The notes beneath the pieces were generated by a model that saw nothing but the letters and a program-made list of their open reading frames with translations, ran no database searches and was not told the DNA's origin. 64,000 nucleotides of DNA from Schizochytrium sp. TIO01 (Eukaryota > Sar > Bigyra > Thraustochytrida > Thraustochytriidae). Below, in pieces: positions 1 through 13,334 of this stretch. Each line of letters begins with the position of its first letter. Position 1 is the first letter of the stretch. The stretch spans positions 4,256,862 to 4,320,861 of the forward strand of contig SMSO01000025.1 in NCBI GenBank assembly GCA_004764695.1, in the 5' to 3' direction. A program made the translations under genes and the position numbers.

Positions 1-1724
<1,724 letters not shown>

Positions 1725-2612
1725 ACGACCTTATCGCGCTCTAATACAACACAACTCCAGAGATCCAGCAAACGTGTCAACCAATTCGAACATTTTTTTT
1801 TTACTTTTCTACTTTCTCTCTTCTATTTGTTATTTTGGAATTTGTTTAAGGAATGTGAAACTGCGCACTATGTGTAAAAACAAAATTGGACTTTGGACAA
1901 GTTTTTGTTTTTTGTATTCCACTAAATAAATCCCAACTTGATAGAGACTTCTAGCCTGGGCTGATTCTTGTATTAAACGGAATAAGAGTACTTCCGTCTT
2001 AAGCGAAGATACACCAAATTATTGAGGCTTGACTTAACAACTTTCAATCAATCTACTTTTAGATGGTTCTCTTCTCTTCTCATTGTGAAGATTGGTGGTG
2101 TAGCACCTCTCTTTTCCAACTATCAGATTTTGATTTTTTCAAATAACTTGTAAAATGATCATCTCCGTAGGTAGACACTCTTGGCCTGGACAGCCTAAGA
2201 CATTTATGAGATGCGCATTGCTATTTGCACCCTCACTACTACGATGCTAGTCATGACGCAATGAAAAAAAAAAAGTAAAAAAGAGAACCTTAATTAAAGA
2301 TTGAACGTTGAAGAATCATAGGTTTAATACCCCTCCCTGCAGAAATATCAGCCTTGTTCAGAAAATTATATATTCATTAAAATGGTACCACAATAAAGGC
2401 GCGCTTCAGTGTTTGTACATATTTGCCCGTAAAATAGAAATGTGGGGCCCAAATTACTTCGGGCGTCCGGAGTATGACGTCGAATAAACTCGAGATTACT
2501 TCATTTAGTAGCATAGTTAAATTTCTATATGGTAGCAGAAAGAGAGCGAGCGAATTAGCGAGTCTGCTTCTTACCTCTATGAATAACCTATTAACTGTAG
2601 TGGGTGGAATCA
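1725..2612. other. Spacer between convergent E2 and RING genes
   Basis: This AT-rich spacer should hold the 3' UTRs of both flanking genes. An A-rich run lies near 2263-2282. I see no RNA gene, repeat array or coding frame. Confidence 0.6.
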
Positions 2613-3965
2613 TCAACCTCCATTTTGGCCTTCAATGTCATGATGGGTTGTGTTGTCTGCAACTCTCAACGCGTTCCTCTCGCTGTCGTCTCTAGCGCTG
2701 ATTATGGGGAAAACCTGGCCTTTTGAAATTGATGACGAGCTCGATTCATTCTGCACATTCGCAATCGAAGCGGAGAATGCAACTTTTGATGTTTCTGTGA
2801 GACCATCTGGACGTAGGCGAGCTACCTTTGCAATGGGGGCACGACATAGAGGACAAATCTTGCTTTTCACCATCTCCTTGCAACATGTTTCACAAAAGCT
2901 TCCATGGCCACAATCTAAGAGAATGAATTCTACCCCTTCTTCTGCGCAGCAAATTAAACACTCAGCGACCGTATCTGACATCGGAGGTTGTCCAGCTGCA
3001 TATGGCACAACGGCAGTGCGCAAAGAATTTGTTGACCGTTGCAAACGGCAGAAAAGATTCTGACTTAAACGGAGGAAATATTCATCTGGATTCATGGCGA
3101 AGAACTCTAGAGATTTTGCAAGCTTGGTTTCAGCAGCCTCTGCATTTTGTTCGCGTTCCTGGCGTCGGGCAGCCATGTCAATTTCGTGCTTTGTGAGATA
3201 ATGAGAGAATAAACTGAAACCTACGGGCAGAAATACTTCCGCAACTAACAATGGAATAGCAACAGGCAGAAATGATGGCTCGGAACCATTGTTAAGGTAC
3301 TCAACGAACTTCACAAGAGCAATGCAAAAAACACTTAATCCAGCAGCTGCGCTAATGCAGGCAATTTGATATGCTTTTCGTTTGTTCGGTAGGTTTTCCA
3401 TGAAGGTCAGCTGGGTTGCGAGCAGCAGTACGAAGATGGAAAAGCCAGCTAAATTTAGCCACAGCGGAGTAAATATTACACCCCAGCTTAATTCAGACAT
3501 CCCATCAAGTTTGAAAGCAATAGGGACGGCATAAATAAAGTTTGGGTCAAATGGTGGACCAGTACGGGGCTTTTTTAAAAGAAAAAAGACAAAACTGAGC
3601 AGTGAACTTGTCCAAATTGGGGTAAATTGGGTCATATATGATGTATTGGGTGCAAGCACAAGCACTATTTTCAGCACTGCAGAGCAGATCTCGCGACAGA
3701 CTCTATTGATACGTCCCAAGGTATCGTTTCTATAGACCTTTACCCACGTTTCGAATGGTATGAAGTCAAGTAGTTTAAGTCTCCTGAGGAGCGAACGCAC
3801 TTCGACGCTCACCCTCAAAATATTACTGAGCCACAAAGGTGCAAGAACAACAGCCCAAGGTATTCTCATACTATCGTTGTAGTCAAGTTTGAGCCATAAA
3901 AGGATTGTGAAGATTATGGTATCGAGTATTTCGAGGCAGTCAATATACGGTAGATACCACGGCAT
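2613..3965 (-). CDS. Multi-spanning membrane RING-finger protein (TMEM185-like), probable E3 ubiquitin ligase
   Basis: The 450-residue product has about seven hydrophobic segments in residues 10-255, a charged linker (260-285), and a C3HC4 RING at 336-374. Its ligands are C336, C339, C352, H354, C358, C361 or C362, C371 and C374. The membrane part resembles the TMEM185/Fragile-X-F type family, including paired 'PLWL' segments. RING proteins of this layout act as E3 ligases at the endoplasmic reticulum or other endomembranes and recruit an E2 through the RING. The Ser-rich C-terminal tail lacks motifs I know. The ATG at 3965 is chosen because it sits in a GCCACC context; the frame extends three codons upstream only to a GTG. 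The neighbouring E2 converges on it from the other side. Ligase activity is inferred from the intact RING; the substrate is unknown. Confidence 0.85.
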   Translation of the reverse strand: MPWYLPYIDCLEILDTIIFTILLWLKLDYNDSMRIPWAVVLAPLWLSNILRVSVEVRSLLRRLKLLDFIPFETWVKVYRNDTLGRINRVCREICSAVLKIVLVLAPNTSYMTQFTPIWTSSLLSFVFFLLKKPRTGPPFDPNFIYAVPIAFKLDGMSELSWGVIFTPLWLNLAGFSIFVLLLATQLTFMENLPNKRKAYQIACISAAAGLSVFCIALVKFVEYLNNGSEPSFLPVAIPLLVAEVFLPVGFSLFSHYLTKHEIDMAARRQEREQNAEAAETKLAKSLEFFAMNPDEYFLRLSQNLFCRLQRSTNSLRTAVVPYAAGQPPMSDTVAECLICCAEEGVEFILLDCGHGSFCETCCKEMVKSKICPLCRAPIAKVARLRPDGLTETSKVAFSASIANVQNESSSSSISKGQVFPIISARDDSERNALRVADNTTHHDIEGQNGG

Positions 3966-6777
3966 GGTGGCCACGGACTGTTTTTAAATCCAGTTTGAGA
4001 GCGCCTAGCACTTTAAACGATGTAAAACTGTCTCAACACCCTATTAGACTTTAGTGTTTGTGTGATTGAAGTTAGATCCCCTGGTTTGAGCGTTTGCGTC
4101 TTCCCCTCTCACGACCTTGTCTCGAGATTTGATGGGCTCACAAGGCAGCAAGTCGAGCGCCCGGCGAAATCAGATATGAATGAGTGTTGCCCAAATCAGC
4201 TCTGGGCCTTATAAAGGGTTTTGCGTATGTTTAAGATCCTTTCTTGGCAACGTTCTATCAGTGATAAAATAGAAAGAAAGGATGATCAAACACGATTGTG
4301 TGCCACAAAGACACCCGCTGATCTCCTTTGCTACCGTTGAGCTAAACTACTTTATTCTTGTCAGTTTGGGACTTTATGAACGTTACAACCTGCATGTGTC
4401 AAAGTGTGCGAAATTCCATCGAGAGTTCTCATCAGCTCACCATATGGTATGGACTATGAACCAGTGGTGACTCCTTGTTCGGATGCATCATCTTCGAGTA
4501 CCCCCCTCCCTCCAATGTCTACATTTGCTTGTTAATGTCTTAGCCTAGATCGGCCTTCTCTCTTGGAGATGACTAGGACCTTGCAGCCGAGCAGATACTG
4601 CTGAACGTGGGTCGTGTTGAAGTAGGACTATTTGTATTAAAATCTCAATAATTCATGAACTCGATTACCTATTTAATATTTCAACACTGTTCCCAGGTCT
4701 ACAATTGAATAAAGCTAATATTTGCTTTATTCACAAAATACCTACCTAAGCTGAAATAGAACTTTCGGTTGTTCTGAGTCGCGTGTTGCGTATCCCCGTG
4801 CAGCCCAAATCCGGCCTCTGTCGACCCAACGGATAGCACTGAGCATTTTTTCCCTTCTTCTCAGCCTATCATATCATATGTAATTTTACTTAATTAAAAA
4901 ACAATTAAACAAAATTGAATTTTATATATAATAAGAAATTCTCCTTCTAAAGTCCCGCCACTTTCAAAATCCCCATTGCGTAGAGTGCGACTATGTGAAG
5001 GGTTGTCTTTAGTCTGCCAACGATGAATCATTTTGTTTACCCATGTATTACTCATATTGCTTCTATGCTTTTGGCAATGGATCTTTAGTTTTCACACAGC
5101 TTGGCGCTCAGCAATTATTATTGAGGGTACTGCTTGTCAGCAAACAAGGTCAAACAACTCCTTGCACACTTACCCTCATACTACCCGAGCACGAATGATC
5201 AGAACTCCAGGTGCATTGAATATAGATATGAAAGGTTGGGATTCTAAAATTACCACTACCTCAAATTAGATTTGGTTTCGTTTTGTCCCTTTCCCTTCTG
5301 TCCTGTCTGGTCTGCTTGGGCCTTTTGAAAATTTTAAAGCGATTGCGAAACCATATCAACTTAAAAAAGCAAAAGCTATGATGATGAAGGAGTCACCAGC
5401 TCTCACGCTATCTTCTTTTTCTTTTTCATAATCGTGGGCGAAATAATTTCATGCTAAATTCCATGATCTAAGCATTCATGTATTATTTGAAAAGGTACCG
5501 TATCCAAAGATTACTCCCTCACTTACATAGGTTGATTGATCAACATACGAAACGAAGTTTCACGGCGAACCTATAATTCACATTGATAATCAGTAATTAC
5601 TTGTCTGGGTCGCTACCAATTAAAGTGACACAAAATTATTAGTAAATGTTCCAGTGCACCAAACTCCCTTAAATCTCAACCAGGCGATTAATAGCCTCAC
5701 AGAAAGAAGCGCATCATCTATTCCGGCATTGCATTATAATACAATCTGACCTTGTTTTGGTGTACCATTCCCTGCACCTCCCCCCCAAGAGTAGAGGCAT
5801 TTTCCGGGCCACGTCTCTTTGGAGCCCTCTTCCACGTGCCGGCCCAACGGATCTTCACGATACGACCGCGACATCAAAAAGGGTCTATAAAACAACTAAT
5901 AAATAGTTTCCTTCGTACGTATGTATTTATACCTTTCACGGCCCTCAACAGTCGAAGACTTCGCTTCGGCTCTCGGGGTCCGCTGTAAGGCCCGTTGGAG
6001 CTCGCCAAGAGGCCAGCTGGCCAGCCCGCTCCTCCATGGTCCTGGCCAATGATTGGTGCGCTTGAAGTCAGCCTGGTCGGCTTCTGCAATGGTTATGGTA
6101 CTTGGCCATGGTACTTTGGTTGAGCTGTTTAGTGAGTTATTTATTTCTTCATTTTTCATTCATTGTACACACACATGCGCGTTCCAATCGAGCAAAAGGA
6201 ACACCGCCGAAAAGAAGAACAGTGATCTAACAAGTAGCAGCACCTGCTGACTCGTGAAGACTATTGTGAGCGCCGTCGAGCTCCAAAGGTCAGGCTTCAA
6301 GGCTCGAAGGGGTGCAGCCGTGGCGTGGAGGCCCCCTTCCCGTCACGGCTTCTGCCTGCTGCAGAGCGGGTCTCGCGAAGGCCCTCCGAGTATCCTAATT
6401 TGTTCCTCTGAGAGCACGAACTTGAGATTAATTGAGAGGCTTTTGGGTACTATAGTGACATGGTACCCAATGAAAAGTGTGTGTATGTGTGCACAGACGA
6501 GAACTTTGAAGAGACTACATTTCTTCAAGTTGGCCTCGAAATCTTCGTTCGCGTGGAGACAAGAAACTCACTCATGGGCCCTCGTCGAGGCCGCGATTGC
6601 GTCTGTAAATAACAGGATAATTAGTCGAAGCACGAGGCGTCCTCTAGTGCAGACGCGATGAACGGCTCATCTCGTGGCTTCGTCTTGCAGGGCGGCATTG
6701 GTTGAGGAGTTTCTTTTGACCCCATGCGCTGATGTGTCTTTCAATTTTTCAATTTTTAAAGGTTTCGCAACTTGTGA

Positions 6778-6857
<80 letters not shown>

Positions 6858-7741
6858 CTTCGAAGGTGAACAGATAAGGTAAAGTGAAAAGAAATATTCC
6901 ACGCAATCTTCGCTGATAGAGAGATCCTACTGGTATCTCTAGTACTATGTATGTTTAAAATGGTGGAAAATGATTAAATAGATTCATAGTCTTAGAATTA
7001 ATGCGATAAATGAAATGCTCAAAAGTAGAATGAAGAGAGACAGAAAAGAGAGAGATAAAGACAATTGAACGCGATCAACGCGGAAATCTGCGGCCCTTCA
7101 GTCCTCGTTCGTCCGCCTGCAAAGACGCCGCCGCCGCCGCCGCCGAGGCCTCGAGGGCGCTAGGCCAGCGACGGCGACGTGTTTGGTGCGTGGTAGCTGG
7201 TGGAGCGGCCCCGAGCGAGCTGCAAAGTGGCATCACGAGCAAGCGGAGTCGAGGAGCCGTTCGAAGGCTGGTTTCCACGCGTCTCATCAACGACTCACCG
7301 AAGAAACAAACTACGCTCTTGTAGACCACCTTGTGCAGCTCAGGGATTTACAGTAACGCATGCTGCCGCTGGCAAGGCTGGCTAGGTGTCTTGAATTCGT
7401 CCTGGAGAAGCACGCGTCAGCAGAACCTGACTTGGGCTGACCTGGCACTCTTCTGCACAGGGTTCACAATTAGCAACTTCGTAAACACATCGAAAGACTA
7501 GATATATATATCCCTTCAATTCACGGGTTAATTTTTTCAGTAGTGAGAAATCTGCAAAGGTGTCTCTGCAAAGGGTGCAGCTCCAGCAGTTGCTACAATT
7601 TTTTCACAAAGAATCGCAGTATCCACTGCAAAAAACGTCCGACCGACTGCGTGCAACCAATATTTGAGATCCTCGAGATTACAGTGGATTCTTTGGAATT
7701 GAAATAGATTAAAGAGGCCTTATTTTTAGGGGAAAGAAGCC
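3966..7741. other. Long spacer with microsatellite and GC-rich islands
   Basis: This holds the divergent upstream regions of the RING and TBC genes. A TATA-like stretch (CTTATAAAGG) lies near 4208. GC-richer islands at about 5930-6100, 6260-6660 and 7075-7450 interrupt AT-rich DNA. One open frame at 6254-6661 (135 codons, starting at GTG) is long for its setting, but it has no ATG near its start and no recognisable family. The (GAAA)n microsatellite is listed separately. I do not call a gene here. Confidence 0.5.
6776..6857. repeat. (GAAA)n microsatellite
   Basis: About twenty perfect tandem copies of the tetranucleotide GAAA are read directly from the sequence. It lies in non-coding DNA about 0.9 kb upstream of the TBC gene and creates spurious Lys/Glu/Arg and Phe/Leu/Ser open frames on the two strands. 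Confidence 0.98.
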
Positions 7742-9529
7742 ATGGGTGCCCATGAGGAGCCCAAAACAAGCACGAGCGAGGCAACAATAGCACCCTCGCA
7801 GAAACCAAGCCCTGTGCTCTCTCTTGGAACAGCAGTGCTAACTGCCTCGCAAGACTTAGCTGGGGGAGGCCTTGTGGTCAAATCTGATTCTAGCAGAGCT
7901 TTTCGGAGGAGTAATTTAGATGAAGAGTTGAACAATGATAAAACAGTTGTGTCAGAAACCACCATTTGTGTTCCAAATAATGGAGAGAAGGACAGTGCTG
8001 GTGTTGCGCAAGAGAGGATCACACTTGAGGGTGCCAAAGATGAAGTAGGCCATAAAGTTGAGAATCTGTGTGACAACTATGCTGCTGAAAACGATGAGGA
8101 CGAGGATGAAAACGAGAATGAAAACGAGAATGAAAACGAGGACGAGGATGAAGATATTGAGAGTGAAGCAAAGGATGCTCCTCTTTCACCTGTAGCATCA
8201 ATATTGACTACTCCAGATAATGATGTGGTGCCTGCGAAGAACACAACCACAATTTCTGGAACACCTGCGCCCAGTATTGCTAAGGTTGCAACCAGTGTTT
8301 CAGTTCCTATCGTAGTGGACAGTGAAATATCTGTGTCATCCGATCTCGACAAGGCAGCTCCTTCAAAATCATTGCCCTCACAGAGGCCTTCAACAAGGGA
8401 TTCTGAGGATGACTCTGAAGAAGACACAAGTGTGATGGCTGGGATTCTTCAGGGACATCTCGACCGCTATGGATTCGCAACCATGGACCCGAACAGACCA
8501 AACGGCACATCAGCGATTTCTATGGCACGTACTCGTCAAACATATGTATCCAAGGTGGAAACCTCACGCCAACGAAGGCAACGTGTTCGCCTTGAAAATC
8601 TTCGAGCACGCAAGTGGCTTCGTATGCTTGACAAGTGGAAGGAACAACTCACGAAGAAGAGGGCAAGGCTGGACAGGAGGGTGCGAAAAGGTGTGCCAGA
8701 TTGTTTTAGAGATAAGGCGTGGCCTCTATTGGTTGAGGAAGCTCTAAAAAAGAAAGGTGTTGCACCGCCAGGTTCAGCACGCCCCTCTGTACTTCGACTT
8801 GAAACAACACCAAGCTTTGAGGAGCTGCTTGCTCTCACCAACAGGAGTAGTGACGCAGAAATGGAAAAGATTCGGGAATGTATCTATCGAGATGTTGGAC
8901 GGACCTTCCCACGACACGTAATTTTCTTGCGTCGCGGTGGCGTTGGCCAATCTGCTTTAACAAACGTTCTCCGTGCGTATGCATCGCTTGACAAAGAGGT
9001 CGGCTACTGCCAGGGCATGGGATTCTTGGTTGGATTTCTTCTTGGTTATCTCCCTGAGCGAAAAGCCTTCGAAGTGCTTCGTGCTTTGATGTTATCAAGT
9101 CCGTGGAGTATGTGCGAACTATACAAACCAGGCATGCCGGGCTCTCAGCTCATTCTAGCTCAATTCGAGGAGCTTCTTAAGCGTTACGTTCCTGATGTCG
9201 CTAAACATCTCGATAAAGAATTGATTGTGCCAAGCATGTATGCTACACAATGGTTTATAACAGTTTTTACCTATAACTTCCCTTTCGACGTAGTCGTGCG
9301 CGTTTGGGATATCTTTCTTTTCGATGGCTGGTGTATTGTTCACCAAGTGGCTCTCGCCATTCTTAAGGTGAATCGCAAGGCCCTTTTATCGCGTAAATTC
9401 GAGCAAATTCTTGAGTACTTTCGAGACATACCACCAACCCTCGATCCTCAAGAAGTCCTCTCCGTAGCTCTTACAATACCAGTTACAGAGAAGGAAATTT
9501 CTTCTATCACAAAGACTATGCCTCGATAA
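7742..9529 (+). CDS. TBC-domain Rab GTPase-activating protein
   Basis: The 595-residue protein has a low-complexity N-terminal half (1-260), with an Asp/Glu/Asn-rich run at 117-142. A basic helix (275-315) follows, then a TBC domain from about 316 to 550. Both catalytic fingers are present: the IxxDxxR motif as I381-D384-R387 and the YxQ motif as Y422-C-Q424. Other TBC landmarks are GVPDCFRDKAW (317-327) and VVVRVWDIFLFDG (517-529). The family speeds GTP hydrolysis by Rab proteins on membranes, supplying Arg and Gln in trans. Overall layout resembles TBC1D10/EVI5-type RabGAPs. The ATG at 7742 is the first in frame and there is no intron. A Rab2 gene lies about 7.5 kb away, but nothing shows that it is the target. 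Catalytic competence is likely; substrate Rab is unknown. Confidence 0.93.
   Translation: MGAHEEPKTSTSEATIAPSQKPSPVLSLGTAVLTASQDLAGGGLVVKSDSSRAFRRSNLDEELNNDKTVVSETTICVPNNGEKDSAGVAQERITLEGAKDEVGHKVENLCDNYAAENDEDEDENENENENENEDEDEDIESEAKDAPLSPVASILTTPDNDVVPAKNTTTISGTPAPSIAKVATSVSVPIVVDSEISVSSDLDKAAPSKSLPSQRPSTRDSEDDSEEDTSVMAGILQGHLDRYGFATMDPNRPNGTSAISMARTRQTYVSKVETSRQRRQRVRLENLRARKWLRMLDKWKEQLTKKRARLDRRVRKGVPDCFRDKAWPLLVEEALKKKGVAPPGSARPSVLRLETTPSFEELLALTNRSSDAEMEKIRECIYRDVGRTFPRHVIFLRRGGVGQSALTNVLRAYASLDKEVGYCQGMGFLVGFLLGYLPERKAFEVLRALMLSSPWSMCELYKPGMPGSQLILAQFEELLKRYVPDVAKHLDKELIVPSMYATQWFITVFTYNFPFDVVVRVWDIFLFDGWCIVHQVALAILKVNRKALLSRKFEQILEYFRDIPPTLDPQEVLSVALTIPVTEKEISSITKTMPR
8089..8161 (+). 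repeat. In-frame GAN-type purine repeat encoding an acidic tract
   Basis: Alternating GAC/GAG/GAT/AAC/AAT codons form an imperfect hexanucleotide repeat. They encode the Glu/Asp/Asn-rich run at residues 117-142 of the RabGAP. Such tracts often vary in length between strains. Confidence 0.85.
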
Positions 9530-12500
9530 TTTCTCGTCGCTAATTGCACCTATTCCGCATGTTATTTCGCTATTCGGACCGCTACTGCCGCTCCTGCTCT
9601 TACCTCCGTGTTACCGGTTCTTTTTATAGAATCTTCCTCAGTCTTATTTCCCTTTGATTTTAGAATTTGTACGGCGACTGACGTTTTTCTTTGGATATAG
9701 CTCCTCTGAAATACTGGCACGTCTCTATCTGATACATCGCTCCTGTTTATTGTCGGCAACAGGTCTTTACTGCAAACCTAAATTTACTGCCTACCTGTAA
9801 ATCAACTGTCACGGTAGTTTCTTTTGTAGAAAACTTTTTTAAATAAATTTATGAATTTATCTTTTGTCCGAAGGTCAATTCACTCAACATTTCTAAAAGT
9901 TATTGCACTGAGTCGTGTTATATGGTTGAGAGCAAGAAATGGAGCGAAGCCGAATTTTTGAGGTGGCAATATGATGCTCTCTTTCTTGTGTACAACTGAT
10001 AGAAATAAAAACAAAAGTCAAACGTTGCTAATGACTGTGCCTTAGGCAAGTTATTGTTCTTTTTTAATTTGAATAAAAAGGAATAAGAATAGAAAAGAAT
10101 AGAAAAGAAAAGAAAAGAAAAGAAAAGAAGCAATCATTAGGGTTATTGCATCGAAGTAAATTATTAAAACGATCAGCTGGAGAATTCTTATCCACGCGGC
10201 AGTTGTTTTTCAACTTGAAATCGGAGACCAAATTGTCTGGCTCGCAACCCATAACTTCTACTACAAATAACGCTTATAATGAATAACAGCAAACGCATTC
10301 CTTTCTTTCTTACTCTTCCTTCTTCTCGATATAAGGGGGGCTTTGGCAACGGAAGCGGCTCTCTAACTACTACACATACGTTTGTCACAATGGTCACGAT
10401 TGACAGCGTCTAATGTCTGCCTTCACTTCTATATAGTTACATCATCCTAGCGCATATTCGAATCCTCAGTTTGGCTCATACCTACTTCAAGAAAATAATA
10501 GCTTTAAAGTCACCCAGCTACTGAGTACACAGGACGCTGACGCATAACAACTAATGCAGAAAAATGTGACCAAAACTTTCATCCACTGGAAGCCTTCATG
10601 TACCTCTTCCTCACATTATCGAATAGTATCCATGAATAGATTCCGAATCAAACTGATCCTCCCTGAAGGAATATTAGAACACCCGTCTTACTGGTTAGCT
10701 TTAGCTTCACTATAAGCACAACATGAATCTATATTACGCAAGCTGAGCTGACTCATTTACAAGGACTGTTAAATTTCGGTTCGTTAGCGTCCCTGTTACA
10801 CTGCCACAATAGATCTTTCGTACCTACTTTGCTGCTCATACACTTTCTTGCTTTCGTTTGTCTGTTTGAATGTTACGCATATTTTCCTGTAACTCCCATT
10901 TTTCATAGCGGATTTGCTTCTTGTACCATTCTGTGTTGGGGTAATAGCTACCGACAAATCACATGCACAACGCTGTGCTGTATGTCGCTGTATACCTAAT
11001 ACACTCAATTGCGCGCATCATTTAAAGATAATGAGCCCTCTGTTCCTTTTCATATCACCTCTCTCACCAACGCAAGGCAAACCTGCTGGGAGAAATCTCT
11101 AGCTACATGTTGCTTACAAAGTAATTTGCGCATCTCAGAACAGCCTGCTCTCCTATTTACGGCCTCAGTATTTTAAAGCACGAGCAATCAAATCCATGTT
11201 TTAAAAACTGATAGTGCGCCGTTGCTTCTCTTTTCACTTCTTTTCTTTGGCACCAAAGTGAGCACAGCAGGCTCTTTAAAATCGGAAAAACGAGAACAGG
11301 GTTTTGTGCTTAAAATCCACCTAAACTCGAACAAAGACCAAACTAACCACCTGGTTGTTGCAACGTTCCGTGGTCATAACAGCACAACTTTAGCACGCTT
11401 GTCAATGAGCAGCATACTCATTCAGCGCAGAGTTGGAGTTCGACACCGTTGATAACTAGTTGGAAATGTCTCTAGCCCGCGTAGGTCCAGATAGACCTCT
11501 TCATACAACGGCTCTTCCAAATCACGATCATGAAGGCCAAAAAAACAGAGTAACAGAACAATTGAGGAACAAAGACGCACTTTCCACTTTCCACGTTTCT
11601 CCTTGGTTCAACTGTTCATATCAAACACAAGCATGTACGAAGACAAGCCGCGCCTTCTCTGTCTCATCGGCACTGCAGCAGTGACAATCTCACCATTGTG
11701 CATACCACTCTTCTTCCGACTAAAACGAACACGGATTGGAACTAGTTTTTACATCTTTTTATATATAACTTGCTTCATGAAAACTAAAACAAAGAGACTG
11801 GCATTGTTCCGAGTAAATAAGAGGCACCTGTGTCTCTGTTCTACCAGGTACTACTGCAATGTATTTTGGTCTTCAACCCCCCATCCCCCCCCCCGAAATG
11901 TAGGTCTATAATCGACGTTCGTATGGCTAACAGGTGATATTAGTATATACAATTCGCTACACATGCTGCCAACTTATAACTCTGAAGCAGCATGGTGCGC
12001 CCGTTTAGTACTTTTACGGTGGACGGAACGGAAGACATTGTGTTGGTCCGCGCGCCTCTCAAAGATAAATGTGTTGTACTTTAGTAGGTAGTTTTAGTTA
12101 AGCTGGAGGCTTACCAGGAAGACTTGAGGGGTGCAAAACGGCCATAATGCGCTTCACTGGCAGGTTCGAGCATCGCTTGTTCAAGGAGTTTCCACTCTCA
12201 CAAACAAACCAGCGAGACCAAGGTCCGGCTCCTTCCGGTTTGAAATAAGGATGGGGCTGAATACCTAAATGAAACGCCTGGCGTTGAGAGTTCTGAACAA
12301 CGCAGCGAACCAGCAAAAATTTGCCATATGATGTACCGATTAGATTGTCCAGAAGCGTTGCACTTTCATATTGTGGTGTTTGCTCCCTTGATCCATGGTG
12401 CATCTTTAATGCTTAAACAGCACAAAATATAAGTCGCGTCCATAGAACTACAGCCGCAAATTGAAGGAAGAAGGCAATAGCACATCGCTCGAAAGACCAG

Positions 12501-13334
12501 TAAAGCGCGTAGGTGGCGAATAGATTGAAAAGATCTATATCAACATAAAAAGGTAGGAGAAAAGAAAATAGATTGTGTACAAATTTCAAGTATGTCACTC
12601 CTTTACATTCTTACTGAGCTCCCTAAATATTCGCAACCTTGTGTATTGAATTATCTCATCACCACTTCGGAAAAGACTATTTGAGTTTGCTTGAGGAAGA
12701 AGAAAACATATATCAAAGCTATAAGATAGCTTAAACCTGATTCATTTTTATACCACGTAGAAATTGTACCTAATGCACTACAGTGTGGATGGGGAATAAA
12801 TAAAAAAGAAAATAAAACAAAAATCAAGTTTCCAGTTCTCGACAGCTGTCTCTCCCAGAAGGCTTCCGCTGCAAATAAATGTCGGCATGGAGTCTGTTGA
12901 TATGCTAGTGTTATTTTAGCTGAAGCTATTCAATCGATTGGTACCGCGCGGCTCGTCAGTGGGTCCAAATTACTCGATAGATTTTTTAGTCGTAAAGTTT
13001 TTAAAGTTTTTAATTTTGTTTAAATTACTAAACAAAAACACTTTCTTTTCTTTCCTAGAGGCAATGATTCCGTTACAAAGTAATACTTTCAAGCTAGCTC
13101 TACAGGAGATGTGCCAATAAATTATCATGGGCCACTGTGCAAGGTTTTACGAGAGTCTCGAAACCAAAAGGAGGGACTTAAAGTAATTCTCACTAAAAAG
13201 AGAAGAAAAAGTATTAATAGAGAACATTGTATATCTGGATAGGAAAAGGAAATTCAGATCACCACGAAGAACAATACCTTTACTTCGAAAATCCTCTTAT
13301 CATAGGTTGCTATATAAGAAGATTTATTCGAAAA
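9530..13334. other. Long AT-rich spacer upstream of the receptor gene
   Basis: No gene is convincing. An (AAAAG)n microsatellite lies at 10081-10130. Overlapping plus-strand frames with internal ATGs occur at 11466-11684 (73 codons) and 11633-11911 (93 codons), and a minus-strand ATG frame at 12098-12403 encodes 101 residues. None has a recognisable domain. A run of C residues lies near 11879-11894. Confidence 0.5.
10081..10130. repeat. (AAAAG)n microsatellite
   Basis: Pentanucleotide AAAAG units, preceded by imperfect AATAGAAAAG units, are read directly. The tract is non-coding. Confidence 0.9.

Noticed and set aside
6254-6661. 135-codon plus-strand frame in a GC-rich island
   Set aside because: It starts at GTG with a stop just upstream, no nearby ATG, and a partly open opposite strand; the composition may explain it.
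12098-12403. 101-codon minus-strand ATG frame
   Set aside because: No recognisable family, no splice or promoter support; kept only as a remark in the spacer entry.
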